37,817 nt of DNA. Source: Branchiostoma floridae (lineage: Eukaryota; Chordata; Leptocardii; Amphioxiformes; Branchiostomatidae). The stretch is taken from assembly GCF_000003815.2 (NCBI RefSeq), contig NC_049989.1, positions 21,236,945-21,274,761 of the forward strand. The letters run 5' to 3'. A program made the translations under genes and the position numbers. The notes under the pieces were generated by a model. It was not told where the DNA came from and ran no database searches. It was given only the letters and a program-made list of their open reading frames with translations. Shown here in pieces: positions 10,238 to 18,210 of this stretch (its first letter is position 1; each line of letters opens with the position of its first letter).

Positions 10238-13200
10238 ATACACACTTAAAAACAGCTTTATACACACTTAAAAAAAAAAAAAATTTTTTTCTCGTGCATA
10301 CCATTGACATCCTGTTCTTTTTCCGAACCCAACACTGCGTTCCTTTTCTCGGTAACATCTTGTGTGCAGTTTTGTCCAAAAGTAGATTTTTCGTCGGTTT
10401 CCTCATGTAGTGTCGACTCCGCTACATCGAAAACAATGTTATCTACTAAGTGCATTTATAAGTACATTTCAAACGTGAAAAGAACGCAAGTTAGTGGTTT
10501 CTTAAATCACACGTGCACTGTCTGTTTAGAACTGAAGAATACTTTGTAATGGTCCAAGGGCTATATCTTTGCTGTTTTAATGGGTTGATGGACTACTGTC
10601 TTTATACAACTAGGGGCTAGATCGTGAGGAGCTTACAGCAGTCGGAGCTAAATCGCAATGGTTTGGGCTTACTCAGATGACCTCATTATTTAGTAATTTA
10701 AAAATTACAGTAATTGTACCCTAGGGTTGTAGTTGACAAAACTTGGTGCTATAGAAACGGAGACTTGCACGGCCGAGATATATACCGAAAGTTATCGGAA
10801 GGAATTTTGTCTTAAATAAAACAATGAATAGATATCTAACCTTTTGTCTGATGTTTTTGACTCAACACAGTGTCCAGAATATCCTTTAACTGAGACGTAA
10901 AGATGGTCTTTTTCTCTTTCCCTTTGACGTCGGCATCTTCGAAATCGGAAGTGGCATCTTCTTCTTGTTCATCCAAGCGGCCTTAAAAACACGGAACGCA
11001 AGAAAGTAGGATTCAATGGTGGGAAACAAGGATCATCCTAGGATATACTGGGACATCTCATACGACCAATTTCGGTAATGGAGATCCGAATAAAACAAAG
11101 AAACAGAAACAAACAAAATTTTGTAATGCCGGCTAGCCCTAAAGTTCTCACAGGGGGTGACGCCCAGGATACGAAGCCACACATTTGTCCCAGTGGACTG
11201 CTGGATACCGGGATATCCCTCGGTGTATCCCACGGTAGGGTAAGGTGCTTGTTTGTTACCGGGTCCCTGGCTGAATTTAACCCCGACTTAAAATGAACCC
11301 GGGGCACTTTGAAATTTGAACTTTATTCGTCTTAAAAACGGCGGCACATTCGGCACTGCCGCGTGCAGGGAGTACAAGTACGTACTAACGTAATCAGATA
11401 ACATAAGAATGACTTAACTCTAATGAAGAAAAGTTAAAATATATCAATAAATAAGTAGGTGACAAATCATGTCCAAATCATGAGCAAAAATTGCATAACA
11501 AAATGATAGTGGATGATAACAAATGAAATCTTTACAATGGTTCGGTATTGTCAGAGTATGACTATGGACATAAGTGTATGTTAACATTGTGACTGAACGG
11601 AAACGTAATGGTAAACATAACGTTGAGTAGTGTAATAGTTTGGAACTGGATCTTGAGAGAAGCTAGTGTTGAGTACTTTGACTTCCATTGTTGTTGGTAC
11701 ATCCGTAGGGTATCCCGCGGGGTCACGTAGGGTTCACGCTCGAATGTGCAAAAAAAAGGGTGTTAAAGAAATGTACAACGTACGGCGCCATCGTCACAAA
11801 TAAGTATCAAGCAGGCAATGTGATCGGGATTTTTCTTTTTCTTTCGTTTTTGAGGCTACCAACTTCAATTTGCTGAAGACTTTTGTAGCCTATATAGGAA
11901 AGTCGTTTTAAATGCCTTTCCCAAGGGCACAAGACCGGTGACACGTCGGGGTTTGAACTCAGGACCTTCTGGACCTGAGTCATACGTGCTGACGATTGCG
12001 CCACGCGGTCCCTCAAACCACACAGACTTATACGTCTTCCCAACTGTGCTATCATCAAGCTTACTTTTTCAAATACAAAGCGGTACACGTACACTGTGGC
12101 CCTAAACTTTCAATTGATAGGACGTCGGTCACCATCCAGAACTGGACATTTACAAGTTCCAAACTTTATCATAAAAGACAATGTCAATGTCCATGAATAC
12201 AAGATGCACCCACCACTGACTTCTCTCAGGGCACTGTCCAGCTCATCACCGTTGTCCGTGAGGACACTGTCGATAACTCTATCCACCAGGGCAGGGTTGT
12301 CTTCTGATAGATCTGCCTGTGGTGTCGGAACGGCTGGAAGAGAGATCAAAGTCAAATTTGACGATTTAATGCTTTATTAGTACAGGCTATCCAAGGGGAA
12401 TCCCTAACCAGATTTTGGTACCCATTTTCACCAGAGTGACGCGAACAAAATCGTGTCAAGTGCATTTCCTAAGGGCACAAGGTTGGTGACTCGAACCCTG
12501 ACCACTTGGTTCCAAACCAAACACTTGATATGTTTGACAAATGATTGAAAGCAGGTCTCTTGTCTTGGTCACTCACAGTTTAACCCCGAAATTGGGACTG
12601 GTAATTATCCCAGACTACCCTAAGTGCCTTTCCTAATGTTCGTCTTGATGACCACAAAGTAGTGATCAAAAAGTCTCCGATACAAAGAAGCCACAATAAG
12701 GTAATAGTTAAAGTATAATTGTTTTGCTTTGTTATAAGCAAGTGAGGATCCACAGGTTGTCCTATAGACCATAGAAGGACTCTCTGCGTGGGGCAAACAC
12801 TATAGTTCCACAATTGTTGTACACAGACAGATAGACAGACACACTCATACAGACAGACAGGGTCAGACAAGGAAAGGGATAAAAGAGAGACAGAGAATGA
12901 GACAGAGAGAGATGGGGGCAAAGGCCTAGAAAGAGAGACAGAGAAAGCACAGACATTCAAACACAGACAGAAAGCCACCTCACCTAACGTTAGAGATTTT
13001 CAAAGGGTTCAAAGAAATCAACGCAATGATATGAGCTTTGGTGAATAGGGATGAAAAGTTTCATGCTTTGAAGCAACGCCAAGAGATTGAGTTTGTGGTG
13101 GTGGTGGGGGGGGGGGGGGCGAATGTTTTGAATGCAATCACGTACACTACATTCATCATCATAATCATCACATGTAGTTGTTCATCCGGATTGATCCGAG

Positions 13201-14759
13201 GAAGTAGAGCTATAGCTCGTCCATTACTATACACTACGTATACATTGATGATAGTTAAAACAAAAGAACGGCTAACAAATGATTTAGACACTGAAAATCT
13301 AGAGGGTTTAGTTGTTTCTATGGCACGTCAAAAGTTGGAACAAAATACACCAAAATAGTAAACGTCGAACATTCTGACATGATTCAGTGTTGGCATTTGA
13401 TCTGCTTAATGTTAGCCCATAATTAGATAGTGGATAATTAGATAATAGCCTAATGAGACGTTTTGCGCTGTCAGGCGGAATGGTTGAGTTAATGACATGT
13501 CCTAGAGTCCTTGAGAGTCTGTCACTTGTGGCTGGACAGTGTAACTAGTAATTATAGGCCGGCCTGTGTATGTAGATGCCCGCTGTCACACAGACTGTAA
13601 CTTAGGGAAGAGAATAAGAACAATAATGCATATATTAATTTAAAAGGTTGCTAGTATTTCTCTTTAACGTGCTTGATTGCTTTTTGATTGATTTTATTTT
13701 GCACTTTAAAAAAATGATGACATACAGAAAATTATAGAAAACAAACAGAACGTGCAAGGGGGAGAAAAAAGCCATGTGCCTTATACAAACTCTTCCCCCG
13801 TCAAAATGTACAAATCATAATGCAATTAAATTGATATGAAGATTACACATCAAACAATAATAAACCAAGTGAAAATAATATAACCCAGTGATCATCATCT
13901 TGAGGCACCTCCTCGGACAATGAGCCCCCATTTTACGTCCCTTCCAAAAGACGCGTGCAGCCCCAACCAAGATGCCAGACCCAGGATTGAACCACGGGGT
14001 CTCCAAGTTGCCGATTAATTTCAACCAGGTGCTCAACCTACAGGGACGTCCCTTCTCAGACACAAAAGTCCAGCAAACTTGTTATTTTCTAACTCCACCC
14101 AAGTGTAAAATGGGTAACTTGGTTCTACCAGTTATTCAAGGACAGGGTACATGAATGGCACAGATCGTGTGTTCAGTTTTGACTGCCATTTGTGAATCCT
14201 GACGTCAAGTCATCGATGCAAAGTTGCATAAATGGAAGCTGACATAAAAGAAATTACTTATGGGGAACTCGCACCCAGGCCATCCCCTTGTGTGACAAAT
14301 GCTAAATCCAGCGCCACAAACATGTTCAAGTTGTGTCGACAAGTGTCCACTGAATGCCTGGTATATTTTCGTGCTGTACGAACCCTTTAAGTTTCTGTCA
14401 GGGTCATGAGTCAAACAAGCTTTGAACAATAACGACAGCAAGGAACTACTCCACTGGTAGTGGTGTGTGTATTCAACTAATAACGTTATGTTAAGTGCTG
14501 AGTAGAGAAAAACATTTGTAAAGTATTTTGTGAGCCGGGGATCGAACTAACATATGCAAGGCGAAAGCTCTACCAAGAGTCGGCAATTCCATCGGTCAAT
14601 TGCACTACCTTGGGACTATTGGACTACCTTTACCATTACCGTACGTGTAAAGATGGAACAGGTGTACGTACCTGCGGATGTGGCCTGTTGTAACGGCACG
14701 AACAACAGAGACAGAAGACAGGTCACCTTCAGGGACCACATGTTAGTCACTCCTCTCAT
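654..14759 (-). CDS. Secreted MACPF-domain (perforin/complement-like) protein, 13 exons, 3' end outside window
   Basis: Exons on the minus strand, high to low coordinate: 14759-14672, 12333-12214, 10981-10841, 10445-10302, 10011-9845, 9352-9173, 7991-7888, 6904-6757, 5530-5418, 5174-4827, 3295-3183, 2164-1873, 896-654. All have AG/GT borders and matching phases, giving 733 codons open at the left edge. Residues 1-29 form a signal peptide (hydrophobic core CLLSLLF, end ATSA; a second Met at residue 7 is also possible). Residues 30-280 are an acidic, Glu/Asp-rich extension I do not recognise. From about 281 the MACPF fold begins, with GRGDD near 290, FLGVGFDGRG in exon 9, a glycine-rich stretch in exon 10, and YGTHY plus six residues plus GG at 562-574. 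A Ser/Glu/Thr-rich stretch at about 620-655 lies where a membrane-inserting helical cluster is expected. MACPF proteins oligomerise to make membrane pores, although some family members do not. The target and role here are unknown. It is transcribed away from the HAO gene. Confidence 0.9.
954..1530 (-). mobile_element. Internally deleted mariner element with TIRs and TA duplications
   Basis: Terminal inverted repeats CGAGGGGCGTTCAATAAGTA and its near match border the element, with the TA dinucleotide on both sides (952-953 and 1531-1532), as for Tc1/mariner. The minus strand encodes a 106-codon frame (1344-1024). Its first part matches the mariner transposase N-terminus (DDAPSYDLVKRW, HGRKSVETAPRPG). 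It then jumps straight to the transposase C-terminus (QWEKYITLSGFYEE). The catalytic DD(D) core is missing, so the copy is non-autonomous. It sits in the intron between MACPF exons 12 and 13. Confidence 0.85.
1533..1872. other. Intron sequence, nothing recognised
   Basis: This AT-rich part of MACPF intron 12 lies beside the mariner copy. I see no coding or structured feature. Confidence 0.4.
1873..2164 (-). other. MACPF gene exon 12: MACPF signature
   Basis: The exon encodes FILRYGTHYIQSAKFGG, which matches the MACPF hallmark (aromatic-G-T-H-aromatic, six residues, GG). A charged Lys/Glu/Ser/Thr tail follows (KEESENSEGEASQDTEKTSQ). The phase-2 donor is CAGAC|GTAAGT. This exon is the strongest single piece of evidence for the family call. 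Confidence 0.9.
2190..2345. repeat. Interspersed repeat copy in MACPF intron
   Basis: It contains tttttatcaggttggta and a short stem (gtgtctgacagacac) followed by cgaaacgtt. Similar phrases occur near 138, 21508-21600 and 24245-24410. This points to a repeated element family; exact ends are not resolved. Confidence 0.4.
2700..3110. repeat. Complex foldback region
   Basis: ggaaaggacaacctcaag (about 2707) is inverted at about 2919 (cttgaggttgtcctttcc). The segment atatcaagtctttggacggt (about 3002) is inverted at 3068-3090. Nested inverted repeats like these suggest a decayed foldback or MITE. Confidence 0.5.
3296..4075. other. Intron sequence with short TCA-rich tract, no gene seen
   Basis: A small (TCA/TCT) repeat lies at 3313-3342. 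The remainder of MACPF intron 10 here shows no domain-like frame. Confidence 0.35.
4076..4620 (-). mobile_element. LINE-like (non-LTR retrotransposon) 3'-terminal fragment
   Basis: On the minus strand a frame covering about 4630-4221 reads LRLGWCQLNSTLAKFN, then CACGATSETVAHFLLHCP. This is the C-x-C, ET-x-x-H, C zinc-knuckle-like tail that follows the reverse transcriptase in several LINE clades. A stop follows at about 4221, then a short 3' region ending near 4076. Reverse transcriptase and endonuclease are absent, so this is a 5'-truncated dead copy in MACPF intron 10. Confidence 0.65.
4713..4819. mobile_element. hAT-like MITE inserted at the exon 10 splice donor
   Basis: Terminal inverted repeats are tattctccaagcagaggtt on the left and its near-perfect inverse on the right. 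The flanks are GAATTACT (4705-4712) and GAATTACC (4820-4827), an 8-bp target-site duplication with one mismatch. The right copy, read on the minus strand, is the last base of MACPF exon 10 plus its splice donor. A single end of a related element lies at about 26236-26252. Confidence 0.7.
4827..5174 (-). other. MACPF gene exon 10: N-terminal half of MACPF domain, glycine-rich segment
   Basis: This is the largest exon of the gene (348 bp), covering residues about 402-518. It begins YEDYEVPDSM, then carries a helical region and the glycine-rich run GYGAGGGAFGLGWSAGGG, and ends at EINVLR. The pattern of an alpha-helical cluster with Gly-rich turns fits the first membrane-inserting segment of MACPF proteins. 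It ends in phase 2 at a donor (CTCAG|GTAATTC) that is part of a transposon target-site duplication. Confidence 0.85.
5418..5530 (-). other. MACPF gene exon 9: start of core MACPF fold
   Basis: The exon encodes SLIDGATFLGVGFDGRGEYS, then continues to NNLQ. The 'LGVGFD' opening is characteristic of invertebrate MACPF proteins. It follows exon 8 in phase 0 and ends in phase 2 (AAC|GTAGGG). Confidence 0.85.
5585..5882. repeat. ~300-bp foldback MITE
   Basis: The arms are long inverted repeats: gccgactccgtcagccttgt at about 5623 is inverted at about 5835, and gacgtgacgtcagagacaca at 5668 is inverted at about 5785. The outer ends read attgggacttaccccaaatt and its inverse. No coding capacity is present. 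It lies in MACPF intron 8. Confidence 0.8.
5883..6756. other. Intron sequence with poly-G tract and repeat remnant
   Basis: A G run lies at about 6171-6181. The segment at about 6459-6495 (ctttattgaacaacgatc) recurs near 26325, so it is an interspersed repeat. No exon is seen. Confidence 0.35.
7453..7872 (+). mobile_element. 5'-truncated LINE fragment with perfect 14-bp target-site duplication
   Basis: The plus-strand frame 7481-7864 encodes RWLGHVERMDEGRIPK, then GKRPLGRPRKRWRDNI. This is the typical post-reverse-transcriptase tail of non-LTR retrotransposons. The fragment is flanked by identical 14-bp direct repeats TAAGGTTGAACCTA at 7439-7452 and 7873-7886. The 3' end is a short gtaagat-type repeat tail. 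It is antisense to the MACPF gene. The right repeat overlaps the exon 7 donor from intron base 2 onward. Confidence 0.8.
7888..7991 (-). other. MACPF gene exon 7: first recognisable MACPF-region exon
   Basis: The exon encodes ADIRVIPYGRGDDMGNTF and then VPAGYEISHRYQYADE. It has a clean acceptor (TTTTCAG|GCT) and ends in phase 2 at GA|GTAGGTT. The first two bases of the apparent TAG codon are donor bases, so this is not a stop. Confidence 0.8.
8300..8352 (-). mobile_element. Antisense fragment of the window-start SINE family
   Basis: ctaggtactcattcacacctgagt is the reverse complement of a similar segment in the SINE at 268-650. Upstream sequence (8010-8300) looks repetitive but I cannot assign it. 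Confidence 0.45.
8575..8765. repeat. TTCGCGG-rich foldback repeat
   Basis: Multiple copies of aagttcgcgg and its inverse (ccgcgaa) occur: about 8584, 8608, 8639, 8704, then ccgcgaaaaccgcg and ccgcgaaag at 8722-8758. The arrangement is palindromic, as in a small MITE. Confidence 0.6.
8959..9113. mobile_element. hAT-like MITE (TAATCTCCAAGCAGAT family), almost perfect palindrome
   Basis: The ends taatctccaagcagattcct are inverted at 9094-9112. The arms stay complementary nearly to the centre (gctggggaaggac... inverted at about 9056). The flanking 8-bp direct repeat is ACAATACA (8951-8958 and 9114-9121). It lies in MACPF intron 6. Confidence 0.75.
9400..9500 (+). repeat. (GTA/AGT)n microsatellite
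   Basis: Imperfect trinucleotide repeats (gtagtagtagtagtagtag) run through MACPF intron 5. A related tract lies at 9765-9844, directly after the exon 5 donor. Confidence 0.85.
9765..9844 (+). repeat. (GTA)n microsatellite abutting the exon 5 splice donor
   Basis: Repeats such as agtagtagaagtggtagtag continue up to ggtagtattacc at 9844. On the minus strand the donor of MACPF exon 5 (AAAG|GTAATACTACC) is itself the first part of this tract. Confidence 0.8.
10049..10146. repeat. 98-bp hairpin
   Basis: ctcttccaacacaaaggtat at about 10052 is inverted at about 10125-10143 (atacctttgtgttggaag). The arms stay paired inward (gtatacacggaccaa against ttgggccatgtatac). It is a short foldback in MACPF intron 4, next to a CA tract. 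Confidence 0.75.
10147..10252 (+). repeat. (CA)n dinucleotide microsatellite
   Basis: Long CA runs are interrupted by a C run (cccccccc at about 10187-10194). An A/T homopolymer pair follows at 10270-10288. Open frames across this tract are artefacts. Confidence 0.95.
10841..10981 (-). other. MACPF gene exon 3: acidic extension
   Basis: The exon encodes GRLDEQEEDATSDFEDADVK, then a Lys-rich part and LKDILDTVLS. Exons 2, 3 and 4 (120, 141 and 144 bp) are all phase 1-1 and multiples of three, so any could be skipped without changing the frame. No known domain is recognised. Confidence 0.75.
10982..12213. other. MACPF intron 2 with interspersed repeats
   Basis: The stretch at about 11040-11330 has repeat-like composition but no exon signal. 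The segment at 11312-11340 (gaactttattcgtc) resembles antisense 3' ends of retroelements. A tRNA-like SINE remnant occupies 11930-12015. Confidence 0.35.
11930..12015 (-). mobile_element. tRNA-derived SINE remnant
   Basis: On the minus strand, gggaccgcgtggcgcaatcg gives an A-box-like start and gagttcaaacccc a B-box, spaced as in a tRNA. The acceptor stem does not close and no 3' processing signal is present. I therefore call it a SINE head rather than a tRNA gene. Confidence 0.6.
12820..12975 (+). repeat. (GACA/GA)n polypurine microsatellite
   Basis: Degenerate acagacagatagacagaca and gagagacagagaatgagac repeats occur in MACPF intron 1. Frames on the opposite strand are low-complexity artefacts. 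Confidence 0.9.
13097..13120 (+). repeat. GGT repeat and poly-G run
   Basis: gtggtggtgg is followed by an unbroken run of about 13 G in MACPF intron 1. Confidence 0.9.
13360..13565. repeat. Diverged repeat, copy 1 (pair at 15270-15450)
   Basis: It shares with 15270-15450 the ordered phrases acatgattc, ctgcttaatgtta, aatgagacgttttt, gagttaatga and ctggacagtgtaact. The copies are in the same orientation and flank MACPF exon 1. The element type is not recognised. Confidence 0.6.
13925..14065 (-). mobile_element. tRNA-derived SINE remnant
   Basis: On the minus strand, gtaggttgagcacctggttg and a B-box-like ggttcaatcctgg are spaced as in a tRNA head. No intact cloverleaf is seen. Confidence 0.5.
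14530..14625 (-). mobile_element. tRNA-derived SINE head just inside MACPF intron 1
   Basis: Minus-strand sequence includes ttggtagagctttcgccttg (A box) and agttcgatccccgg (B box). The 5' half is disrupted and no clover acceptor stem closes. It ends about 50 bp downstream of the exon 1 donor. Confidence 0.55.
14672..14759 (-). other. MACPF gene exon 1: signal peptide
   Basis: The coding start is taken as the Met at 14759; the Met at 14741 and an upstream in-frame Met at 14822 are alternatives. The exon encodes a basic/polar head, a hydrophobic core and small residues at the end, typical of a secretory signal. It ends in phase 1 at a strong donor (CAG|GTACGT). Its last base G completes an Ala codon with exon 2. 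Confidence 0.8.
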
Positions 14760-15017
14760 GTCGTCTGCAGCTCTGAGTGGTGAAAGCGTGCGCCAACGCT
14801 CGTCTTTACCTACTCCTGACAATGGCCTTAGGCGCTAATCTATGAAATGAGCCGCAATGAAGACATTTGCCACATGTTCGTTTCCTCAGGCGCCGATATT
14901 CTCTCATCATTGAATCGGAAAAAAGACGGACAGCGATCAAACAGACGGCGGCGTCAACAGTGACAACGGCAAAACTTTAGTAGATGCGATGATTACAAAG
15001 TTTTCAAGAGGTTATGT

Positions 15018-15210
15018 TATACCCCCCTCACATTAGGCGCGATTCGATCGGACGACGAGTCTGCGAGCTCTAATTTACGAGGAGGCATGACCCTGATGCC
15101 GACGAAGAAATGGCAGAGTTCCCCCTTCCCGCCAGGGTCATGCCTCCTCGTAATTTTGAGCTCGCAGACTCGTCGTCCGATCGAATCGCGCCTAATGTGA
15201 GGGGGGTATA
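15018..15210. repeat. Foldback MITE with very long arms
   Basis: Outer ends ttatacccccctcacattag and its inverse at 15190-15210 enclose arms about 85 bp long (gatcggacgacgagtctgcg inverted at about 15164; gaggaggcatgaccctg inverted at 15133). The loop is short. It sits upstream of the MACPF start. Confidence 0.85.
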
Positions 15211-15269
15211 AGTGACATGCATATCCAGATTTTACACCGCACATAATGAGATGACATAAAACTGTTTAC

Positions 15270-15450
15270 GAATGTCCAGGACATGATTCGGTGTTAAGCG
15301 TTCACCTGCTTAATGTTACCGCAAAATGTAACAAGGTAATAACATAATGAGACGTTTTTAACTTACTTGAGTGTAAAATAAGTTAATGAAACCTTCAGGG
15401 TCTAACACTCGTCTGGCAACTGGACAGTGTAACTGATAATCACAAGTCGG
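15270..15450. repeat. Diverged repeat, copy 2 (pair at 13360-13565)
   Basis: It shares several ordered phrases with the copy in MACPF intron 1. Upstream of the MACPF start I see no clear TATA or other promoter motif. Confidence 0.6.
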
Positions 15451-15837
15451 TATGAAGGTACAACTTTTGTTTGAACCTTTATCTGTTCATCAGAAGGGTA
15501 CAGGGTACATCAACCTGAAAAGAAGACTGCTTTTCTGAGAGGTCACAAGAGGTATTTTAGAGATAATTATTAATTCATGAAAAGCTGAAATCGGGCTGAA
15601 GGCCCCCTTTTCATATTGAGACCATGAGGGAACAGGAGTGTTAAATAAGATATATAACAGAAATACAGTTTACATCATTTAAAGTCCTACTAAGTCTTAT
15701 ACACATATTTTACACATACATTGTAAAAATACATTATAGCGGAGAGCTGCTGCATGATTCGAGTTCTCGTTTTGGTCGTTTCTGTTACACTAAGAGTCTT
15801 TTCAAGGAAGCTAAAGTTTTCATTTTATTTTTTTATT

Positions 15838-15905
15838 TAGTTTTGCCACATTTGTAGAAGGATTGACGTAACAGGTGACTAACACCTTTGTAAGATGTCA
15901 ACCCA
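15838..15905 (+). repeat. Interspersed repeat copy (pair at 33550-33665)
   Basis: gaaggattgacgtaacaggt and gactaacacc match the segment in peroxidase intron 8 (gaaggattgacataacaggt). A shared phrase (atccactcac) follows in both. Confidence 0.55.
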
Positions 15906-15969
15906 GACCAGACTGTAAGGTTTAAATCCACTCACCCCTACTCGCTTGGTGCTAATTGTACACCTGAGT

Positions 15970-16320
15970 AAAGCTAAGGGTACAACCCGCCGTACGTGCA
16001 AATACATGCTGTCTACGTGTCAAAACGTGGGCAATCTTTTGGGATCCGTAAGTGGTAAGAACTGCCTCCGCACGGACTCATATGGTATCCCACGGATTTT
16101 GGAGCACGCAGATACGCCGTAGAACTTGACGTGCAGGCAAAACTTTCTGTGGCTATGCCATCGGGCTGCGCATTGGCTCCCGTACGTGCCAGTACGGGCG
16201 ATGCGCCTACCCTGTACAGCCTGAACGTTTTCAGAAATACTTGTCGGACGTGGCCTCCCCCCCCCAAAAAAAAAACGTACGGACAAATTGCACGTACGGC
16301 GGGTTGTGCCCTTAGCTTAG
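15970..16320. repeat. ~350-bp TIR element
   Basis: aagctaagggtacaacccgc and cgtacgtgcaa at the left are inverted at the right (ttgcacgtacggcgggttgt, gcccttagctta). No open frame of interest lies inside. A related end (gcgggttgtaaccttagctt) is at about 24707-24730. Confidence 0.75.
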
Positions 16321-16549
16321 ATTGAGGAAAGTCGTGTTAGGTGTCTTCCCCAAGTTTAAGACTTGGGGCTCTGTGTATGTCTGGTGGCATACTGCTTCAG
16401 ATGTTGGGTCTCAGGTGGTAGACGTTGGCTCTTCTGAAGGTCGCTCGCTGGGGTTTTGGGACAACAAATTGATTGCTTGGACTCATATGTATGGTCGTTC
16501 TTGTGCTTTGATCTTGGCAGTAGACAAACATTTGGAGCATGTAGGCTGG

Positions 16550-16795
16550 TACCCTGGGAGCCAGACAGGACCGGGTAGCTAGCGAGTTTTATTCGGGGAC
16601 CCAAGGCAGTCAGCCCGCAGATCTCACATTAGTGCTCCGGAGGAGTTTAAGCCTGAAGGAGTTATCGAAAAGGGCAGATGAACCTAATCGGGCTTAAACT
16701 CCCCTGGGCGCTAATAGGAGATCGGCGGGCCTGACTGTCTTGGGCTACCGAATAAACTGTCCTAGCTGCCCGATCCCGGCTGGCTCCCAGGTTAG
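16550..16795. mobile_element. hAT-like foldback MITE with 8-bp duplication
   Basis: The left end accctgggagccag is inverted at the right (ctggctcccaggt). Further arms are paired (gggcttaaactcc against ggagtttaagcc). Direct repeats TAGGCTGG flank it (16542-16549 and 16796-16803). It is intergenic, between the MACPF and HAO genes. Confidence 0.7.
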
Positions 16796-17231
16796 TAGGC
16801 TGGGAGTTTGTCGTTTAGGGATTTGTAGATTGACAGACTGTCAGATTGTACATGTAGTATTGATGTGTTGCTTTAACGTCCTGCCAGCCCAGCCGAGAGA
16901 GTATTTCAGTTGCTGGTGTTCTCTAGTGCCTTCAGTATTAAGCATATTGATGCAAAGCGGAATTCATTTATATACATAACATTAAAATACACAGTATATA
17001 ACACACTGAAAGTAGGATTATGACTTTCTATTGCTGAGGTATCGGAACAAGAAGAGGATTGTTGCTGTGTGGTGAGGCGGTCCTTGTATACCAGAATCTT
17101 TCATTTGTTCCTGGCAATTTTATCAAACTTTATGAACCTTGCAAGTTACATGAATGCTGAAAAACATTTGGCTCTATTTCATATTGAATTTTATTTAAAA
17201 AAAATGAATGTTGCTTTTTGTGCAGAAACCT

Positions 17232-17305
17232 TTTTATCTTCACACTCTCGTATCAGTTTTGGGCTCCAGAGAATTAATGCCATCCATATGATTGAATCAG
17301 CATGA
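17232..17305 (+). repeat. Interspersed repeat, CATCAGTTTTGGG family
   Basis: tatcagttttgggctccaga and gattgaatcagcatgacc recur near 21206-21273 (gcatcagtttttgggttccc, aatcaaatcagcatggcc) and in part at 25209-25240 and 25655-25720. The type is unknown. Confidence 0.55.
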
Positions 17306-17319
17306 CCTTCCCGCTAAGA

Positions 17320-17930
17320 TAAGACAGGCGCCATCACCTCTTGAGTATGACTCTACTGTAAATGGTCCTTTTTAGTTCAATAACAGTTATTTGTATCTTA
17401 AAATATAGCTAGTGTCCCATAGTCTTTGTTTCTGTCAGAGATTCAAGACAGGTGCTATCATTAAAGTAATGGGTCCTTTTGAATACCATTCTATGCAAAC
17501 CATACATAGTAATTTAGCAATGTCGGTATCAATTACTTTGTGACAACCGTCATTGTCTAGAAGTGGTTTTAAGCAGACGCTATCATTACGATAACGTGTG
17601 TTAACGATTCAAAACAGGTGCTATCATTAAAGTAATGGGTCCTTTTGAATAAAATTCTACGTAAGCCATACGAAACAATAGTTATTAGTAATGTCGGTAT
17701 TAATTACTTGTGACAGCCTTCATTGTCTAACATTGGTTTTAACCAGACGCTATCATTGCAATAATGTGTGATCATAATGTCGCGCCTGTTGCCAAATGGT
17801 ATATGAAATAATCATTATTTGTAAGATAGATATCATATTAGGGCCCAGTGGCCTATGTTTTTGCTGACAAGTAAAAACAGATGCTGTCATTACAGTAATG
17901 GATACGTTTTGTGTCGTCACGGCTTGGGAA
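17320..17930. repeat. Decayed satellite, period about 166 bp
   Basis: ggtgctatcattaaagtaat occurs at about 17451 and again at about 17617. The following gggtccttttgaata, atgtcggtat, tcattgtcta and cagacgctatcatt keep the same order and spacing. Weaker copies lie before (17325) and after (17878). Confidence 0.75.
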
Positions 17931-18064
17931 TTAAATGATATGAACGAACATAACGAATGTAACAAAGAAATACTCCCGAAACACTTCCCATACTTTTTTT
18001 CTAAAATTGTCCAAGGACACTGAGGCACAATTCCTGTCGAGTCCATCCTAAGAACACTAGTATT

Positions 18065-18210
18065 AACACTATGAAGGGCAGCAGTGTGTGTGTATGCGCG
18101 TGTGTGCAATAGTACGTAACGTTACTACAGCATTCATGAATATATTTGTTGCGTGTGTCTGTGTGTGCATCAATGTGTGTGTATATCATTTTTTTGTGTG
18201 TGTGTGCTAA
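18065..18210 (+). repeat. (GT)n-rich microsatellite
   Basis: Interrupted gtgtgtgtgtg tracts occur at 18081-18106 and 18150-18208. Frames across them are artefacts. Confidence 0.85.

Noticed and set aside
9999-10455. Overlapping frames across the CA tract
   Set aside because: The His/Thr and Cys/Val repeats are translations of the dinucleotide repeat. Only the exon at 10445-10302 and the exon starting at 10011 have splice and phase support.
11930-12015. Functional tRNA gene
   Set aside because: A- and B-box-like motifs exist, but acceptor and anticodon stems do not fold into an intact cloverleaf. The same applies to 268-320, 13925-14065, 14530-14625 and 22415-22490.
12580-12978. 132-codon minus-strand frame with Leu/Ser repeats
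   Set aside because: It is the translation of the GACA/GA polypurine microsatellite.
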